Source of the DNA: Tachypleus tridentatus
Lineage: Eukaryota > Arthropoda > Merostomata > Xiphosura > Limulidae
Assembly (NCBI RefSeq): GCF_004210375.1
Contig: NC_134830.1
Coordinates: 49,729,094 to 49,793,093, forward strand
Direction: 5' to 3'
DNA: 64,000 nt
Shown here: positions 12,700 to 24,614 of the stretch, piece after piece
Position numbering within the stretch: position 1 is the stretch's first letter
Layout: each line of letters starts with the position of its first letter
Notes under the pieces: generated by a model
Told to the model about the DNA's origin: nothing
Database searches by the model: none
Seen by the model: only the letters and a program-made list of their open reading frames with translations
Made by a program: the position numbers and the translations under genes

Positions 12700-12889
12700 G
12701 GCATAACATAATTACCAACATATATCAATTTGTCCTCCTTTCTCGCCAGACCATAAACATACTCAGATTTTAGATTTTTTATTTAAAATTATGATACTTC
12801 TAATACGAAACTTACAAGTTGTGAAATCCTTGCAAATAGTGGGATATAGTGATATTTTTAAAGCACGTCTTTAAGAAATTGAAACAAGC

Positions 12890-13013
12890 GTGTGTGTGTG
12901 TGTTTTCTTATAGCAAAGCCACATCGAGCTATCTGCTGAGCCCATCGAGGAGAATCGAACCCCTGATTTTAGCGTTGTAAATCCGTAGGCTTACCGCTAT
13001 ACTAGCAGGGGTC
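12890..13013 (-). mobile_element. SINE-B
   Basis: Full copy: GTGT tail at 12890, GCAAAGCCACATCGAGCTAT, and B box GAATCGAACCCC on the + strand; head ends at 13013. Confidence 0.9.
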
Positions 13014-13075
13014 AAATCGAAATAATCATAAGATCGAGATACAAAGTTAATTTAAGTCACGAACAACAGAGTTTA

Positions 13076-13182
13076 TTTTGGTTTTGAATTTCACCTAAAG
13101 CTGCACGAGAGCTATCTATTCTAGCCCTCTCTAACTTAGCAGTGTAAGATTAGATGGAAGGCAGCTAGTCATCATCATCCAC
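13076..13182 (-). mobile_element. SINE-A 3' fragment
   Basis: Tail and distal body only, diverged; abuts the PLE fragment at 13205. Confidence 0.75.
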
Positions 13183-13204
13183 GGGTACGAAACTGTAGGG
13201 TGAG

Positions 13205-13425
13205 TTGTAGTTAAATGTCAGGTTATTAATTAGTGTAGGAACAAAGAAATTCCTTTATATTGGTTTAATTTTGGTTTTAGTTGCTGCATAAGTAGGGTTT
13301 CTTTGATTTTGCGTTTGTTTACATTTGTTTCCCAACTTAGTATCTGGATGTTTTCTATGGTTATCTTGTGTTTATTTGATTTTCAATGTTCCTAAACATG
13401 CGAAGATAATTTTTTGTTCCTTTTT
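13205..13425 (-). mobile_element. Penelope-like GIY-YIG end, third fragment
   Basis: Matches 28259-28450 along its length (for example TTTTCTATGGTTAT and TTGCGTTTGTTTA shared), hence the C-terminal part of the PLE nuclease on the minus strand. It is bounded by SINE-A pieces on both sides. Several point changes; not functional. Confidence 0.75.
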
Positions 13426-13458
13426 TGTGTGTGTGTGTGTGAATATATATACACATAC

Positions 13459-13622
13459 TGCTCAGCCAGGTGGTTAAGATGTTCGCATCGCATTGTGAGG
13501 ATCGTGGGATTGAATCAACTTAATACCAAACGTGTTCGCCCTTTCAGTCATGGAGGTGTTATAACGCACGGTCAATCCCCACTATTCGTTCATAAAATAT
13601 TAGTCTAAGAGTTGACGGTCAG
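13459..13622 (+). mobile_element. SINE-A 5' fragment
   Basis: Diverged head (GGTGGTTAAG) and the first half of the body (CACTATTCGTT); 3' half missing. Confidence 0.8.
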
Positions 13623-14002
13623 AGAAAGAAATATTGTGATTGGAATAATATTAAACTAACTTCCCTTTAAGTTGTGTATTACACTTTAGTTTCAATGTAT
13701 AGCTGTTGTTTTGTGTGTATATGCGTATGTGGACGTAATGTTTGAATTAATTTTCCAGACGTAAAATAATATATAAATGACTGGCATTACAAAACTCTAC
13801 ATAAAATATTTAAGGTCTAGAGAATTGTTTATTTAAGAACGCTACTAGGTTAATTATTACAGTATAACAATAAAAATGTTAAACAAGGTGTTTAATCATT
13901 CAAGGCTATGTTTATTTAGATTCTGATGAGGTTGCATAATTCAAAAATTTAAGTTGCTGGTTCTAAAGAAACTTAGTTTGTCACTAGATGGCGATACTGT
14001 CT

Positions 14003-14268
14003 GTTTTGAATTTCGCGCAGAGCTATTCGAGGGCTGTATGCGCTAGCCGTCCGTAATTTAGCAGTGTAAGACTAGAGGGAAGACAACTAGTCATCACCAC
14101 CCACCGCCAACTCTTGGGCTACTATTTTACCAACGAATAGTGGGATTGACTGGCACGTTATAACGCCCCCACGACTGAAAGGGCGAGCATGTTTGGTGTG
14201 ACGGAGATTCGAACCCGGGACACTCAGATTACAAGTCGAGTGCCTTGAACACCTGGCTATGCCAAGCC
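14003..14268 (-). mobile_element. SINE-A, full length
   Basis: Complete family-A copy; head end GGCTTGGCATAG at 14268. No clear target duplication. Confidence 0.92.
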
Positions 14269-15512
14269 AATACCAAATATAAAAAGTAAAATACTTAAGT
14301 TCCGAACGGTGGCAGCAGTGTAGAAAAGTTGCTGCTATCCTTTATGCAATATATCTTACTTGTTGGTGAGTGCAAACCTTCACCATAAGTTACCTGTGTT
14401 CTGGTAACCGCGGATATCAAACCAGATTTTTAGAGTTACAAGCCCTTGGAATACTCATGGAGCTACCCAGAGACTAAAAATTAACTATTTCTTGACCTAT
14501 GAAGAATCATTGAATCGATCGTTATTGGAAGACCAAAATGGACTCGCACCATAGTTATATAGGATTAAAAGAGATAAAATAAACAACGTTCATGGTTGAT
14601 GTTAATTCAAGACAACTTAAGAATTGTTCAGATATCTTATTTGGTATTAAACCAAGCATGTTTCTAAAGAAAAGAAATAATGTGTATTTTAAAATCTGTT
14701 GTTGCCTTTTATGCAGGAATCCAGAAACCAGCCAAAGAAAGTCGAAATTTACATTATCATATACTCTGATCAAAGAAAGTCATCTGTATAGATCAGAACT
14801 GACAAATTTATTCAGTAATTAATTAAGATAAATATATATATATATATATACATACATATAAATTTAGCTAAATGTGTATACAACTCTACACAATAAAACT
14901 TTACAAAGATAAGAATGCCATGTTTCATCAAAAGGTTCTCTCACTGATAGCGATTTCTTCTATTATAATGACAAAGTGAAATTAGAGACGAATGTCTAAC
15001 AAGATATCATAGACACACTGTATCTGTTATATCCATCTTATTAAAAACACCTTAGGTGTGAAAACAAAAGTGCGGCCAAAAAAGAAAAAATATTCAGCGT
15101 GCAATTTAAAGGGATCAAAATTGGCAACAAAACTGATTGCTGCAGGTATTGCGATCATAATACTTCTAATTATGCTATAAGTGTAGCTGCCAATTTTGCT
15201 GTCAATTTTAATTTCATTCCTTTAGATTACACATTCAACTTTTTTCGACAGCACCTTTTTTTCAACTTTATGATGGTAGACCAATAATTCCGAATACCTA
15301 TACTTTATAGAACCAGCCAGATTCTTTAAAATATTTACTGGTGGTTTTATCTCTCTCTAAAACAGCATTAATAACTTCCTTTATAGTAACGCCATGGAAT
15401 CTAGATTTACAGTTTCGTGATATTACCCGTGTGCAGTCGGTATAGCATAACTATTTATGCTCATTGCATAAGCTTGTATTACGTCCTACAATTACTAATC
15501 AGAATCACTGTG
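14269..15512. other. Intergenic, nothing recognised
   Basis: Contains an AT microsatellite at 14831-14850, a possible minus-strand tRNA-like scrap at 14397-14465 and no gene. Confidence 0.6.
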
Positions 15513-15562
15513 TATATTGTATATTTATTATTGCAATAGTAGCGGCCCTTTATTTCATTGTA
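15513..15562. repeat. Left flank of duplicated segment, interrupted by the Tc1 element
   Basis: Matches 17347-17390 (TATTATTGCAATAGTAG and TTATTTCATTG shared). It resumes after the transposon at 16723. Confidence 0.85.
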
Positions 15563-16722
15563 TACTCTTCAAAAAAAGAAACGCAAAAGGGATATTTTTT
15601 TTATTTTAAAGAGAAATATATGTAATAACGTTACAAGCTCAGAGTATGTGACGTTACACGTGTTAAAGCACTGATTGTCAGACCAAAATGACAATAAAAG
15701 TTGTGCACTTTGAAAACGGAGGAAAACAACGGATTTTTCGCCAAAACGCATTCGTGTCCAATAAATTTGTTTGAGAAATCTGCATGTTCTGCAAGTGCAA
15801 CATGTGCAAAATCCCTATAAAAGTGACGGGTTCTTGGTTTCCATAGCTCAGTGTTTAGCCACCGACACGCAATACAGTTACGCCAAGACTGACTGAAGCA
15901 CAACGCAACAACGCCATTGGTCGCTTGGAGACAGGCGAATCTCGATCAGATGTTGCCAGAGTTGTGAATGTCCACCCAAGCACCATCACAAGGCTATGGA
16001 ATCGTCACCAACAACATGGATCAACTCGTGACCGTCCACGATCTGGCAAACCTCGTGTGACCACGCCCGCACAAGATCGCAACATCTGGTTATGTCACCT
16101 TCGGGATAGGACCACCACTGTGACGTCTACTGCCTCAACCATACCAGGGCTGCGTAGGATTTCCGATCAGACCGTACGCAACCATCGACGAGATCCTTAG
16201 GCCCCATGTGCAACCCATTATGGTGAACGTCAACGACGTTTTTCAACATGACAACGCCCGTCCTCACACAGTCCGACTCACCACTGTCTTTTTGAGACAT
16301 CACAGCATCAACGTTCTTCCCTGGCCCTCCAGATCACCAGATTTAAACCCCATCGAACATCTTTAGGACGATTTGAACCGACGTCTGTGACGGCGACAAC
16401 CTCAACCGCAGACTCTACCTTAGCTTGCAGCAGCTTTGCAGGCTGATTGGACAGCCATTTCACATGATGTGATTCGTCATCTCATCGCTTCCATGGGCAG
16501 GAGAAGCCAAGAAGTTATTGATGCTCTCGGGGGGGCATACTCGTTATTGACGTTGAGTGACGTTAAACTTCAACTAGTGAGCGTGGACTTCGCCTTTGCA
16601 GACTTTGGATGTTCAGCAGTGAATGTGCAAAGTTTCAAACATGTCATACAGAACTACCCGGAATAAACTTGTTAACAATTTGTCTCAAATTTTGCCTTTT
16701 GCGTTTCTTTTTTTGAAGAGTA
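15563..16722 (+). mobile_element. Deleted Tc1-type DNA transposon
   Basis: Perfect 28-bp terminal inverted repeats (15563-15590 and 16695-16722, starting TACTCTTC) are flanked by TA duplications (15561-15562 and 16723-16724). Length is 1160 bp against about 1.6 kb for intact Tc1 elements. An interrupted transposase lies inside on the + strand. A paralogous unoccupied target at about 17345-17440 matches both flanks and contains a single TA, which confirms the insertion boundaries. Confidence 0.93.
15880..16560 (+). pseudogene. Tc1 transposase remnant
   Basis: The first block (15880-16197) encodes the paired-type helix-turn-helix DNA-binding region, with TEAQR, HPSTITRLW and RPRSGKPR. The expected start ATG has become ACG at 15880. 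The second block (about 16200-16560) encodes the end of the catalytic domain, with VFQHDNARPHT (second Asp) and PDLNPIEHL (third catalytic acid), then stop codons where a Trp and an Arg would be. The segment with the first catalytic Asp is missing, so an internal deletion joined the two halves. The product cannot be active. Confidence 0.9.
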
Positions 16723-16880
16723 TATTTCTCCATAGATATTGCTAGGACACTCTCTGAGATATATAAGATGATTATATGCTCTCCCACGCATACACTGTGT
16801 ATGTTATGTGCCCCTCTACATACACTATATATGTTGTGTGCCCTCCCCAACACTGTGTATGTTGTGTTAGCAATTAATGA
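16723..16880. repeat. Right flank of duplicated segment with ATACACTGTGTAT units
   Basis: Continues the duplication broken by Tc1: CTAGGACACTCTCTGAGATA is shared with 17409 onward. Then come three degenerate units of the ATACAC-T-GTGTAT inverted repeat. Confidence 0.85.
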
Positions 16881-17344
16881 TAATCGTCCATCTAATGATT
16901 CTTTAGAAAACTTGAGCAATAAACTCATAATCTATTTTGCTTGAACTAACCAATGTCAGTGCACGTATTTCACCTTATAGTTTTGCTGCTTTAAATCAAC
17001 TGTCTTTAAACCGCATGACAAAAAGTTAAAAACGATTTACCTTTACACTTGGGTGAAAATGAAGTAAAATTTCAGACCAATAAGCTCCTGTGACTTTGTA
17101 GTAAGAGGTAGCGGCTAAAGTAGTGGCGGTAGGGGTGCTTAGTGTTGTTACTCGCTCTTAACAACCAGTTCTCAATGTCTTTCCACAGCACTTCACGTAA
17201 TTAATTAATTTACGGTCAATGGCCGGAAACATGTCTTACAGACCGAAGTTGTAAGATCACGGCACAGAATAGGAAGTGGGTATAACTCAAGAAACTGCTC
17301 TTCATATCAGCCTTATGGTAGCTGTTGGAGTATAAACTTTGTCT

Positions 17345-17590
17345 GCGTATATGTATTATTGCAATAGTAGTGGCCACTTATTTCATTGTATTTCTCCATA
17401 GAGAGTGCTAGGACACTCTCTGAGATATATAAGATGCTTGTGTTCTTTCCCCAATATACTGTGTATGTTGTGTTATGTGCTCTTCCCCACATACACTGTG
17501 TATTTTGTGTTATGTGCCCTTCCCCACATATACTGTGTATGTTGTGTTATGTCCCCCACATACACTGTGTATGTTGTGTTATGGAAAAAT
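17345..17590. repeat. Second copy of the segment: empty Tc1 site plus 36-bp tandem repeat
   Basis: Carries the uninterrupted target (TTCATTG-TA-TTTCTCC) and then about four 36-bp units with CCCCACATACACTGTGTATG. Each unit holds a 6-bp inverted repeat around a single T. Short frames here on the + strand are by-products of the repeat. Confidence 0.88.
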
Positions 17591-20500
17591 TAATAAGTTA
17601 TTTTATTGGTGTAAGTGCGTGATGTCATCTATGAATGTAGTTAATGTTGACTTATGGGAAATAAAATGAATGCCATTGGCAGCAGTGTTCGGGGGGATTG
17701 ATGAGTTCATTAACCTTCATTACCATGACCCTTGTTCCAAACTATAGTCGCACAAAGTTTTGGTTGAGACTGGCCCAGCGACCTGGTAGTAGTTAGAACA
17801 AGCAGACAGACACACAGATTTTTTTTTTTGGGGGGTGCTTTATGTATACATATTGAACAAACGATACAAATTCACTGTGCATATATATCTAAAAATTAAT
17901 TATATATACAGTATAAGGTTTATTAGTTAGTGTATATATAAATAAAACTTAATTCTTCCTACAGTATAAGTTTTATTAGCAATTGTACACATAAATGAAA
18001 TTTAGTTTTTCCTACAGTACAAGGTTTATCAGCTATTATTCAAGCTAATAATTGTAAAACAATAAAGACAAATTGCCAGATATTTAAGTTACATTTCCCT
18101 ATTAAGCTGTGCTAGCTAGGAAACAGTAATGAAAACAATCTATAAATTCTTGTCACAGGGTTCCTTTAAATTACCAGGTGAATATAATTCAATATTCAGT
18201 CCACTTAATAAGATAAAATCAATATATTTCCTCACTTAAACATCTCTAAAACCTTTACTTTTATTTAAGTTATTATAGGCTTACGAAGTAATCAACATAA
18301 CTGTACAAAATAGCAAGATGACGATAATATATTTCAACTAATACCTTACCAAACTTAGTTACATAATTTGCATTCGAATATATTGAAGATTTACTTTACA
18401 TCCTTATTTTTTTCTACAAATTCTAGGCCTATCTTAACTTTCTGAACTTCGTGAACAACCCGCAGCTCCCTCTAGCCAATGAAAAATTAAAGCATTAGAA
18501 AAATATGTAGCCTACATTTATATATATATATATACACACACACACACTTTCAAAGATCATTTGTATACCACCATAATAAATTATGTTTTGATGATCACGT
18601 TATGTTACGATCTTCTTGCGTGTGACTGTTTGGTTCCTATGTGGTATTTTCAGTCAGCAAAAAAGTATTAAACAAGCTCACTCTATAACAGGAGGATCGA
18701 CAGGATAAATTACAAAGAGATATTGAACATTACTGTGTGACTAAGCCTAAGCTAAGAAATAAATATATTAGACATAAAACGAATACACTTTTTATCTATT
18801 TGCAAAAACAGAAACATAGTGAGCATAGGCATACTGGACACGTATTGATCATCTTTATATTGTACTTGTGTATTGGTCACAATTACTGTGTTCCTGAACT
18901 GATCAAACTGGTTTTCTTCCCATAATAAATCGTTTCGTAAACCAATTCTCTTGAGATTCTGTGTAAGACTATTTAGGTATAGCATTTTTCTCTTACCAGT
19001 AAACGTGAGATTTACTCATAAGAATTAGTGCTATTACATGACTGGTCATTCTCACTCAACACAAGATAGACCATAATCTCAAAATATCATCTTTCCTACC
19101 TGTTACAGCAGAATTTCCCACGTGCAGAACAATTATCACTTTCAACAAAGAAGTAAAGATGGCTAACACAAAATTAACTTAGTGGGTCTTTAGACTATGT
19201 GGTATGCAATAGACTTGGAACAAATAAAAACTCCTGAAAATGTTCATTAATAATAAGGAAGTAAAAATTGCAAAGTTATGCCTGTACACCATAGCGGAGT
19301 AATCCACATACCCACACTTTGGACATATTACTGTGTTAACATGGTATAAAGGGTAATTACTAATATAATTGAAAACCACCTCTGTAACTAATATAACTTT
19401 TTCATAAAATTACATCTTACTTGTTCATTAATGAAACTATTTTGCTGTGAAAAACGTTTATCATTTGTTACTACTACAAGACATTAACCTAAGTGAATAA
19501 AACCAAGATAACAATCAATTCTCTGTATTTTTTTTACTTTTAACAATCGAAAGCTATCAGTATTTTTTCTAGTATATGCTTGTGGCTTGCGATGTTTAAT
19601 AAAACTAGCTAAATATCTTCTGATGTTGTTATATCCTGGTAATTTGTATATTAAAATATGATTTAGTATGGTTCTCACTTTTTATAAATTTTCTTCTTAC
19701 GGAATATCATGTAGAGCATAATCTTATTTATTCAAACACTCAAATCAAGACATGTTTCAATATAACTTCTAGGTTTGCACTTTAGTTGTACATTTCTGCA
19801 CAACTCAAAATGAACCTTATTGCTTCACAGTGTACTCATGCTGCATTAACGTCTCAGCATATTTTATAGTGTTAATAACTTGTGTTCATGTAAATAAAAA
19901 TATTAATTTTAAGTGTTTATTCAGGTAAATAGAAGTATTAGATTTAGCAACCTCTGTTTATAATATTTTCAGGAAAACTAATTTCATGACCAATATCAGA
20001 TACTTACACTTGTTAAAAGCAGCAGATTGGATGAAGAAACAAGGATAACAAACAGTGTTTGGTAACACATGAGAAATAAAAAGGTTGGACATTTGGTGGA
20101 CAGTGAAACAATCTATTTAGACAAAAAACAGTGTGCACACCTGTGTAATCATGTGGATAGTCATCTTTACTATGTGATTGAATAGCGTGTTAGCTTTTCA
20201 TCGCTTAAGATGAACTTTTTGCCAAATTAGTCATGATGCAAACCAGTTAGAGCTGAACTAAGAAACCACACTTGAATTGAATAGGGTAAACACACTTTAT
20301 TTGTCAAGTCAATAGCATTACCTCATGACCTTTCTTGTATGAGAGATTCATATCATTGGTTGGCTGTAACATTCACACAATGTCAACTCAGCCAACAAAG
20401 GATAGCAAAGTTGCTATTCCTTTCAACTTATATGCTTCATGTTATTGGAATTATTTCTCAGGTTGAATAAATATTATCTAGTGTAAATAACAAAGGAAAA

Positions 20501-20911
20501 AAACAACTTTGAAAAAAGGCAACCTTAGTGACTTTCTGGACCACGTGCTTATAATAAAACTGCATTAAATTAAATAAACAAAGACTATCATAAAATCTGT
20601 ATCACTAAAGTAGAAAGAAAACATAGTACCTATATATTATACTTTCTTCCTTTCTTTGTTTCAAAGATAACAGTTAAAAATAATTTTACAACCAATAAAC
20701 TTTACACTCGTGACATGGTCAGCGAGCACATTAAATTTATTCCTGAAAACAAGCAGATGTTAGATGAATGAAAAAAAACTTTTAATAATGAATTTTTCTA
20801 TTTACAACACAACATTATCCTTTAAAAAGGAATTACAATAGACTAACATTAAAATAATCTTTCATATTTCAGTTTCTTTTCTAGGTAGAAGTATAACACA
20901 ATCTGTATGCG
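17591..20911. other. Intergenic, nothing recognised (3.3 kb)
   Basis: Unusually free of SINEs. A 77-codon (18752-18985) and a 64-codon (19484-19678) minus-strand frame have no recognised motif. No splice-bounded exon could be argued. Confidence 0.6.
18517..18548. repeat. AT/AC microsatellite
   Basis: TATATATATATA followed by ACACACACACAC. Confidence 0.9.
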
Positions 20912-20997
20912 AAAACGGCTCGTTTGGGTTGAGAAAATATTTTACGTAGAAGAGCGAACAACGTTTCGACCTTCTTCGGTCATTGTAAGGTTCACTG
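20912..20997 (-). mobile_element. Penelope-like terminal fragment with mutated hammerhead
   Basis: Clear copy of 28064-28150 (shared GTTTGGGTTGAGA and GCGAACAACGTTTCGA). The hammerhead-like part is 20954-20995 on the minus strand. Stem II is perfect (GACC/GGUC) and GAAA is kept, but the core CUGACGA has become CUUACAA, which should kill cleavage. A SINE-A inserted directly beside it at 21010. Confidence 0.75.
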
Positions 20998-21009
20998 ACT
21001 TGCATAAAA

Positions 21010-21295
21010 GGCCCGGCATGGCCAGGTGGGTTAAGGCGTTCGAATCGTAATCCGAGGGTCGCGGGTTTAAATCGCCGTCGCACCAAACATGCTCGTCCTT
21101 TCAGCCGTGGATGCGTTATATTGTGACAGTCAATCCCACTATTCGTTGGTAAAAGAGTAGCCCAAGAGTTGGCGGTGGGTGGTGATGACTAGCTGCCTTC
21201 CCTCTAGTCTTATACTGCTAAATTAGGGGTGGCTAGCGCAGATAGCCCTCGTGTAGCTTTGCGCGAATTTTAAGAACAAACAAAAAACAAAATAA
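21010..21295 (+). mobile_element. SINE-A, full length with target duplication
   Basis: Complete copy. Target duplication ACTTGCATAAAA (20998-21009) and ACTTGCGTAAAA (21296-21307) with one mismatch. Inserted beside a PLE terminal fragment. Confidence 0.95.
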
Positions 21296-22097
21296 ACTTG
21301 CGTAAAAATATTATTTAAAAATGACAAATATACAATAACTCTTTAACACTAAACATATGAAAGAAAATACTGTTACATTGAATAACAACATTTACTTGAT
21401 TGTTTATGTTAATATTGTAAAGTTAGCGTCATTTGTAAACGTTTCTCATAGTGAAGGCAATTTGTAGAAATAAACTCGTTTGTTATGCTTAGAATTATTC
21501 TTACCAGATAATGTAAAAGAAGCCACTGATAAAACAAACAGTGTTACAACAATGTGAACTAAATAATTTTAAAAGAGCCTGCCAATAAAACAACAACATT
21601 ACAACAATATATTATATCAGCGTATCACATATCCAGCTAATTAAAATAATCTAATCTATATAAACGCCACTGCGTGTCACGTCACGTTTGATTTCTCGAA
21701 GTAGGAGGAGTTATGAAAGTCAAAATGTATTTATCCAGATCGAATTGTTCGGTTACTGTCTGCCTGTTACAAATTTAGTGACAGGGTGAAACGGGTCACG
21801 AGGGATGCAGAGAGACTTTATAAGTGTAGTGAGAATTGATGTGATAAGCCTAAAACAGAGATGTCGTGTGGGATCACCTAGCCCAGAGCCAAGTGTATAC
21901 AATTTATCATGAAAGTATCTATTTAATTTTAAACTTAAACCGATTTTGAATGAAACTATTTTTGGTGTATTAGAAGCTGCTAAACTAACCGATATTTACC
22001 ACTAATTATTCAATGGTTAATCTTTATTCACTTTGTCGAGAACGCTTTCACGATCCATTTTTGGTAATGATCAACGGTATACATCGTCGCTTAGCTA

Positions 22098-22250
22098 CAA
22101 ACTATTATGGGATGTGAAAGAGTATTTTAGCCATTTCTGGTTGTTATACAGTAGTTTTCAACTATTATGGGTTGTTTTAGAGTGGTTTCAATTATTATAT
22201 GATATAATCTTTTAACTATTATAGGATGTTATACAGTAGTTTTTAACTAT
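22098..22250. repeat. Degenerate repeat with CAACTATTATGGG motif
   Basis: Four imperfect units around AACTATTATGGGATGT and TATACAGTAGTTTT. Confidence 0.6.
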
Positions 22251-22366
22251 TTAGAGGTGTCTTTTGGTCTATACATTTCGTTTTATACTTCCAATACATA
22301 GACTAAAAACAATGTTAGGTTATATTTTGTTGCTATCAGCGTTACGTAAAAACCATTGTTAGAACA

Positions 22367-22484
22367 TATGTGTGTTTACACATAGCAGAGCCACATCGGG
22401 CTATCTGTTGAATCCACCGAGGGGAATCGAACGCTTGATTTTAGCGTTGTAACTCCGTAGACTTACCGCTGTACCAGCGGGGGA
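22367..22484 (-). mobile_element. SINE-B
   Basis: Full copy with GCAGAGCCACATCGGGCTAT and head GTCCCCCGCTGGTACAGCGG on the minus strand. Confidence 0.9.
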
Positions 22485-23231
22485 CGTGATATAACTTAGT
22501 ATTACCAAAATGCACTGGCCTTTCTATGTATATTACAATCTGATTTTTACCTATAATCATTATATGAACACGTCACAATCCTAATTTTGATTGGCTCACA
22601 AAGGAATTTCCCAGTGTCTGACTGCCTAAACTGCGTTTTTCTGCCTCTTTGTTGGTCAAGCTTCATTTCATAATTTTTCTTTATATTTTAGTTAGCTATG
22701 AAATGTGAGGTTAGGGTATTCTATGGATGGGGATGGTAGTAGTCGCCAAGTTATTTTTAACCGGCAAAACGCTATTTACAAATAACTTCGTGATTTCCGG
22801 TGCTTATATAATGTTTATAACGTTAACCCTCGAATGATAATACCATAGCGTGACTACACGATTGTCAAAACTCTGTCCGTCACAAAACAATTAACTCTAA
22901 TTGTAGTATTTTTGTAATTATAGTATTATCTTTAAAATCATATAACATTTTAAAACGTTGTTATATAGATTTATCCAAACATTGAATTATTTAACAACAC
23001 AAATGCCACGCCATTTTCAATTCAAAAATGTGTTTACTTAAATACATTAACATTTTAGATATATACATATGCACATTTTATAAAAACTGAGCAAAACGTT
23101 TATACGTCATTTAACACACTGGTGTTTTTTGTTCTTATTGTTTGATCATTGTGTCATTTTAACTTAGATTGTAGCCAATCAACGCCAGGCTTATTACATA
23201 ATTTAAGTCGTGTTGCCTCTAACACAAAGCT

Positions 23232-23346
23232 CCCTCAGGGGCACAGCAGTATGAGTACAGACTCACACCTCTAAAACCTGGTTTCGATACCTGTAGTGAG
23301 CAGAACACGGATACCCCATTACATAGCCCTACCCTTAATTCCAAAC
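23232..23346 (+). mobile_element. SINE-C
   Basis: GGGGCACAGCAGTATG head, TGGTTTCGATACCTGTAGTG, AGCAGAACACGGATACCCCA tail. Confidence 0.8.
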
Positions 23347-23389
23347 GCTTCAATACAAAGTTTGTGTTTCTATTATACTTCGTTTTATT

Positions 23390-23664
23390 TGTTTTCAGCA
23401 TGGTTTTATCTAATGTTGTTTTATCTGTTTTCAGCATGATTTTATCTAGTGTTGTTTTATCTATTGTCAGCATGATTTTATCTAGTGTTGTTTGTTTCCA
23501 GCATGGTTTTATCTAGTGTTGTTTTATCTGTTTCCAGCATGGTTTTATCTAGTGTTCTTTTATTTCTTTCCAGAATGGTTTTATCTAGTGCTGTTTTATC
23601 TTTTTCCAGCATGGTTTTATCTAGTGCTGTTTTATCTGTTTCCAGCATGGTTTTATCTAGTGTT
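23390..23664. repeat. Minisatellite, 36-bp unit, about 8 copies
   Basis: Unit contains GCATGGTTTTATCTAGTG and TTGTTTTATCTGTTTCC. The 60-codon frames here are by-products of a period divisible by three. Confidence 0.95.
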
Positions 23665-23671
23665 TAACCAA

Positions 23672-24290
23672 TACTAATTTACGGGTTGTTTTACCATCTT
23701 TTATCATATGTTTGTATAGTTGTTCTATCACTTTAACCAGTACTAATTTACAGGTTGTTTTACCATCTTTTATCATATATTTGTATAGTTGTTCTATCAC
23801 ATTAACCAGTACTGATGTACTGGTTGTGTTACCATCTTTTGTCATATATTTGTATAGTTGTTCTATAACTTTAACCAGTACTGATGTACAGGTTGTTTTA
23901 CCATCTTTTATCATATATTTGTATAGTTGTTCTATCACATTAACCAGTACTGATGTACTGGTTGTGTTACCATCTTTTGTCATATATTTGTATAGTTGGT
24001 CTATAACTTTAACCAGTACTGATGTACAGGTTGTGTTACCATCTTTTATCATATATTTGTATAGTTGTTCTATCACTTTAACCACTGCTGATGTACAGGT
24101 TGTGTTACCATCTTTTATCTATGTTTGTATAGTTGTTCTATCACTTTAACCAGTACTGAGGTACAGGTTGTGTTACCATCTTTTATCATATATTTGTATA
24201 GTTGTTCTATAACTTTAACCAATACTGATTCACGGGTTTTGTTACCATCTTTTATCTATGTTTGTATAGTTGTTCTATCACCTTCAATGA
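23672..24290. repeat. Minisatellite, 69-bp unit in 138-bp dimers, about 9 copies
   Basis: Units start AACCAGTACT at 23735, 23804, 23873, 23942 and 24011. Alternate units differ (TACTGG with TTTTGTC versus TACAGG with TTTTATC), giving a 138-bp dimer. The TACTGG type contains a 9-bp perfect inverted repeat around TGAT. Open frames of about 142 and 145 codons on opposite strands result from 69 being divisible by three. Confidence 0.95.
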
Positions 24291-24614
24291 TAGTGTTGTT
24301 TTACTAACTTACATACGGCCTTTTTTTAACAAATTTCAGTTCCATTATAATGTCATTAATCAATGTCAATGTTATATGATAGGATTCTTAATTGTCGAAC
24401 TGTTTTTACGCCTAATTCAAAATGTTATTTGTGTACTAAGTTGTGTTGTGAGATGAGATGTAACTACAATATTTTATACCAGTTTTAAACACACGTTTTT
24501 TGTCAGTATTATTTTTCAAACTTAACTGTATTCTACTGTGTTTGATGAACCTTAGTCACAGTAGTACATATTAGTTTTCGATCTGATCAAACTACCTACA
24601 TAAATCTAACTAAC

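Larger units (their letters stand above)
21308..23231. other. Intergenic, SINE-B and degenerate repeat only
   Basis: Holds the SINE-B at 22367-22484 and the degenerate repeat at 22098-22250; otherwise nothing recognised. Confidence 0.6.

Noticed and set aside
17386..17669. Three overlapping Cys/Tyr-rich frames
   Set aside because: They translate the 36-bp ATACACTGTGTAT repeat in all three frames.
18752..18985. 77-codon minus-strand frame
   Set aside because: No recognisable motif; overlapping plus-strand frame of similar length indicates chance.
20862..21086. 74-codon minus-strand frame
   Set aside because: It spans the junction of a PLE terminal fragment and a SINE-A head, so it is not a gene.
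23485..23677. Two hydrophobic 60-codon frames
   Set aside because: By-products of the 36-bp minisatellite.
23657..24149. Open frames of 142 and 145 codons on opposite strands
   Set aside because: They arise because the 69-bp repeat is divisible by three and stop-free in these frames; the 23-residue periodicity is the DNA repeat, not a protein repeat.
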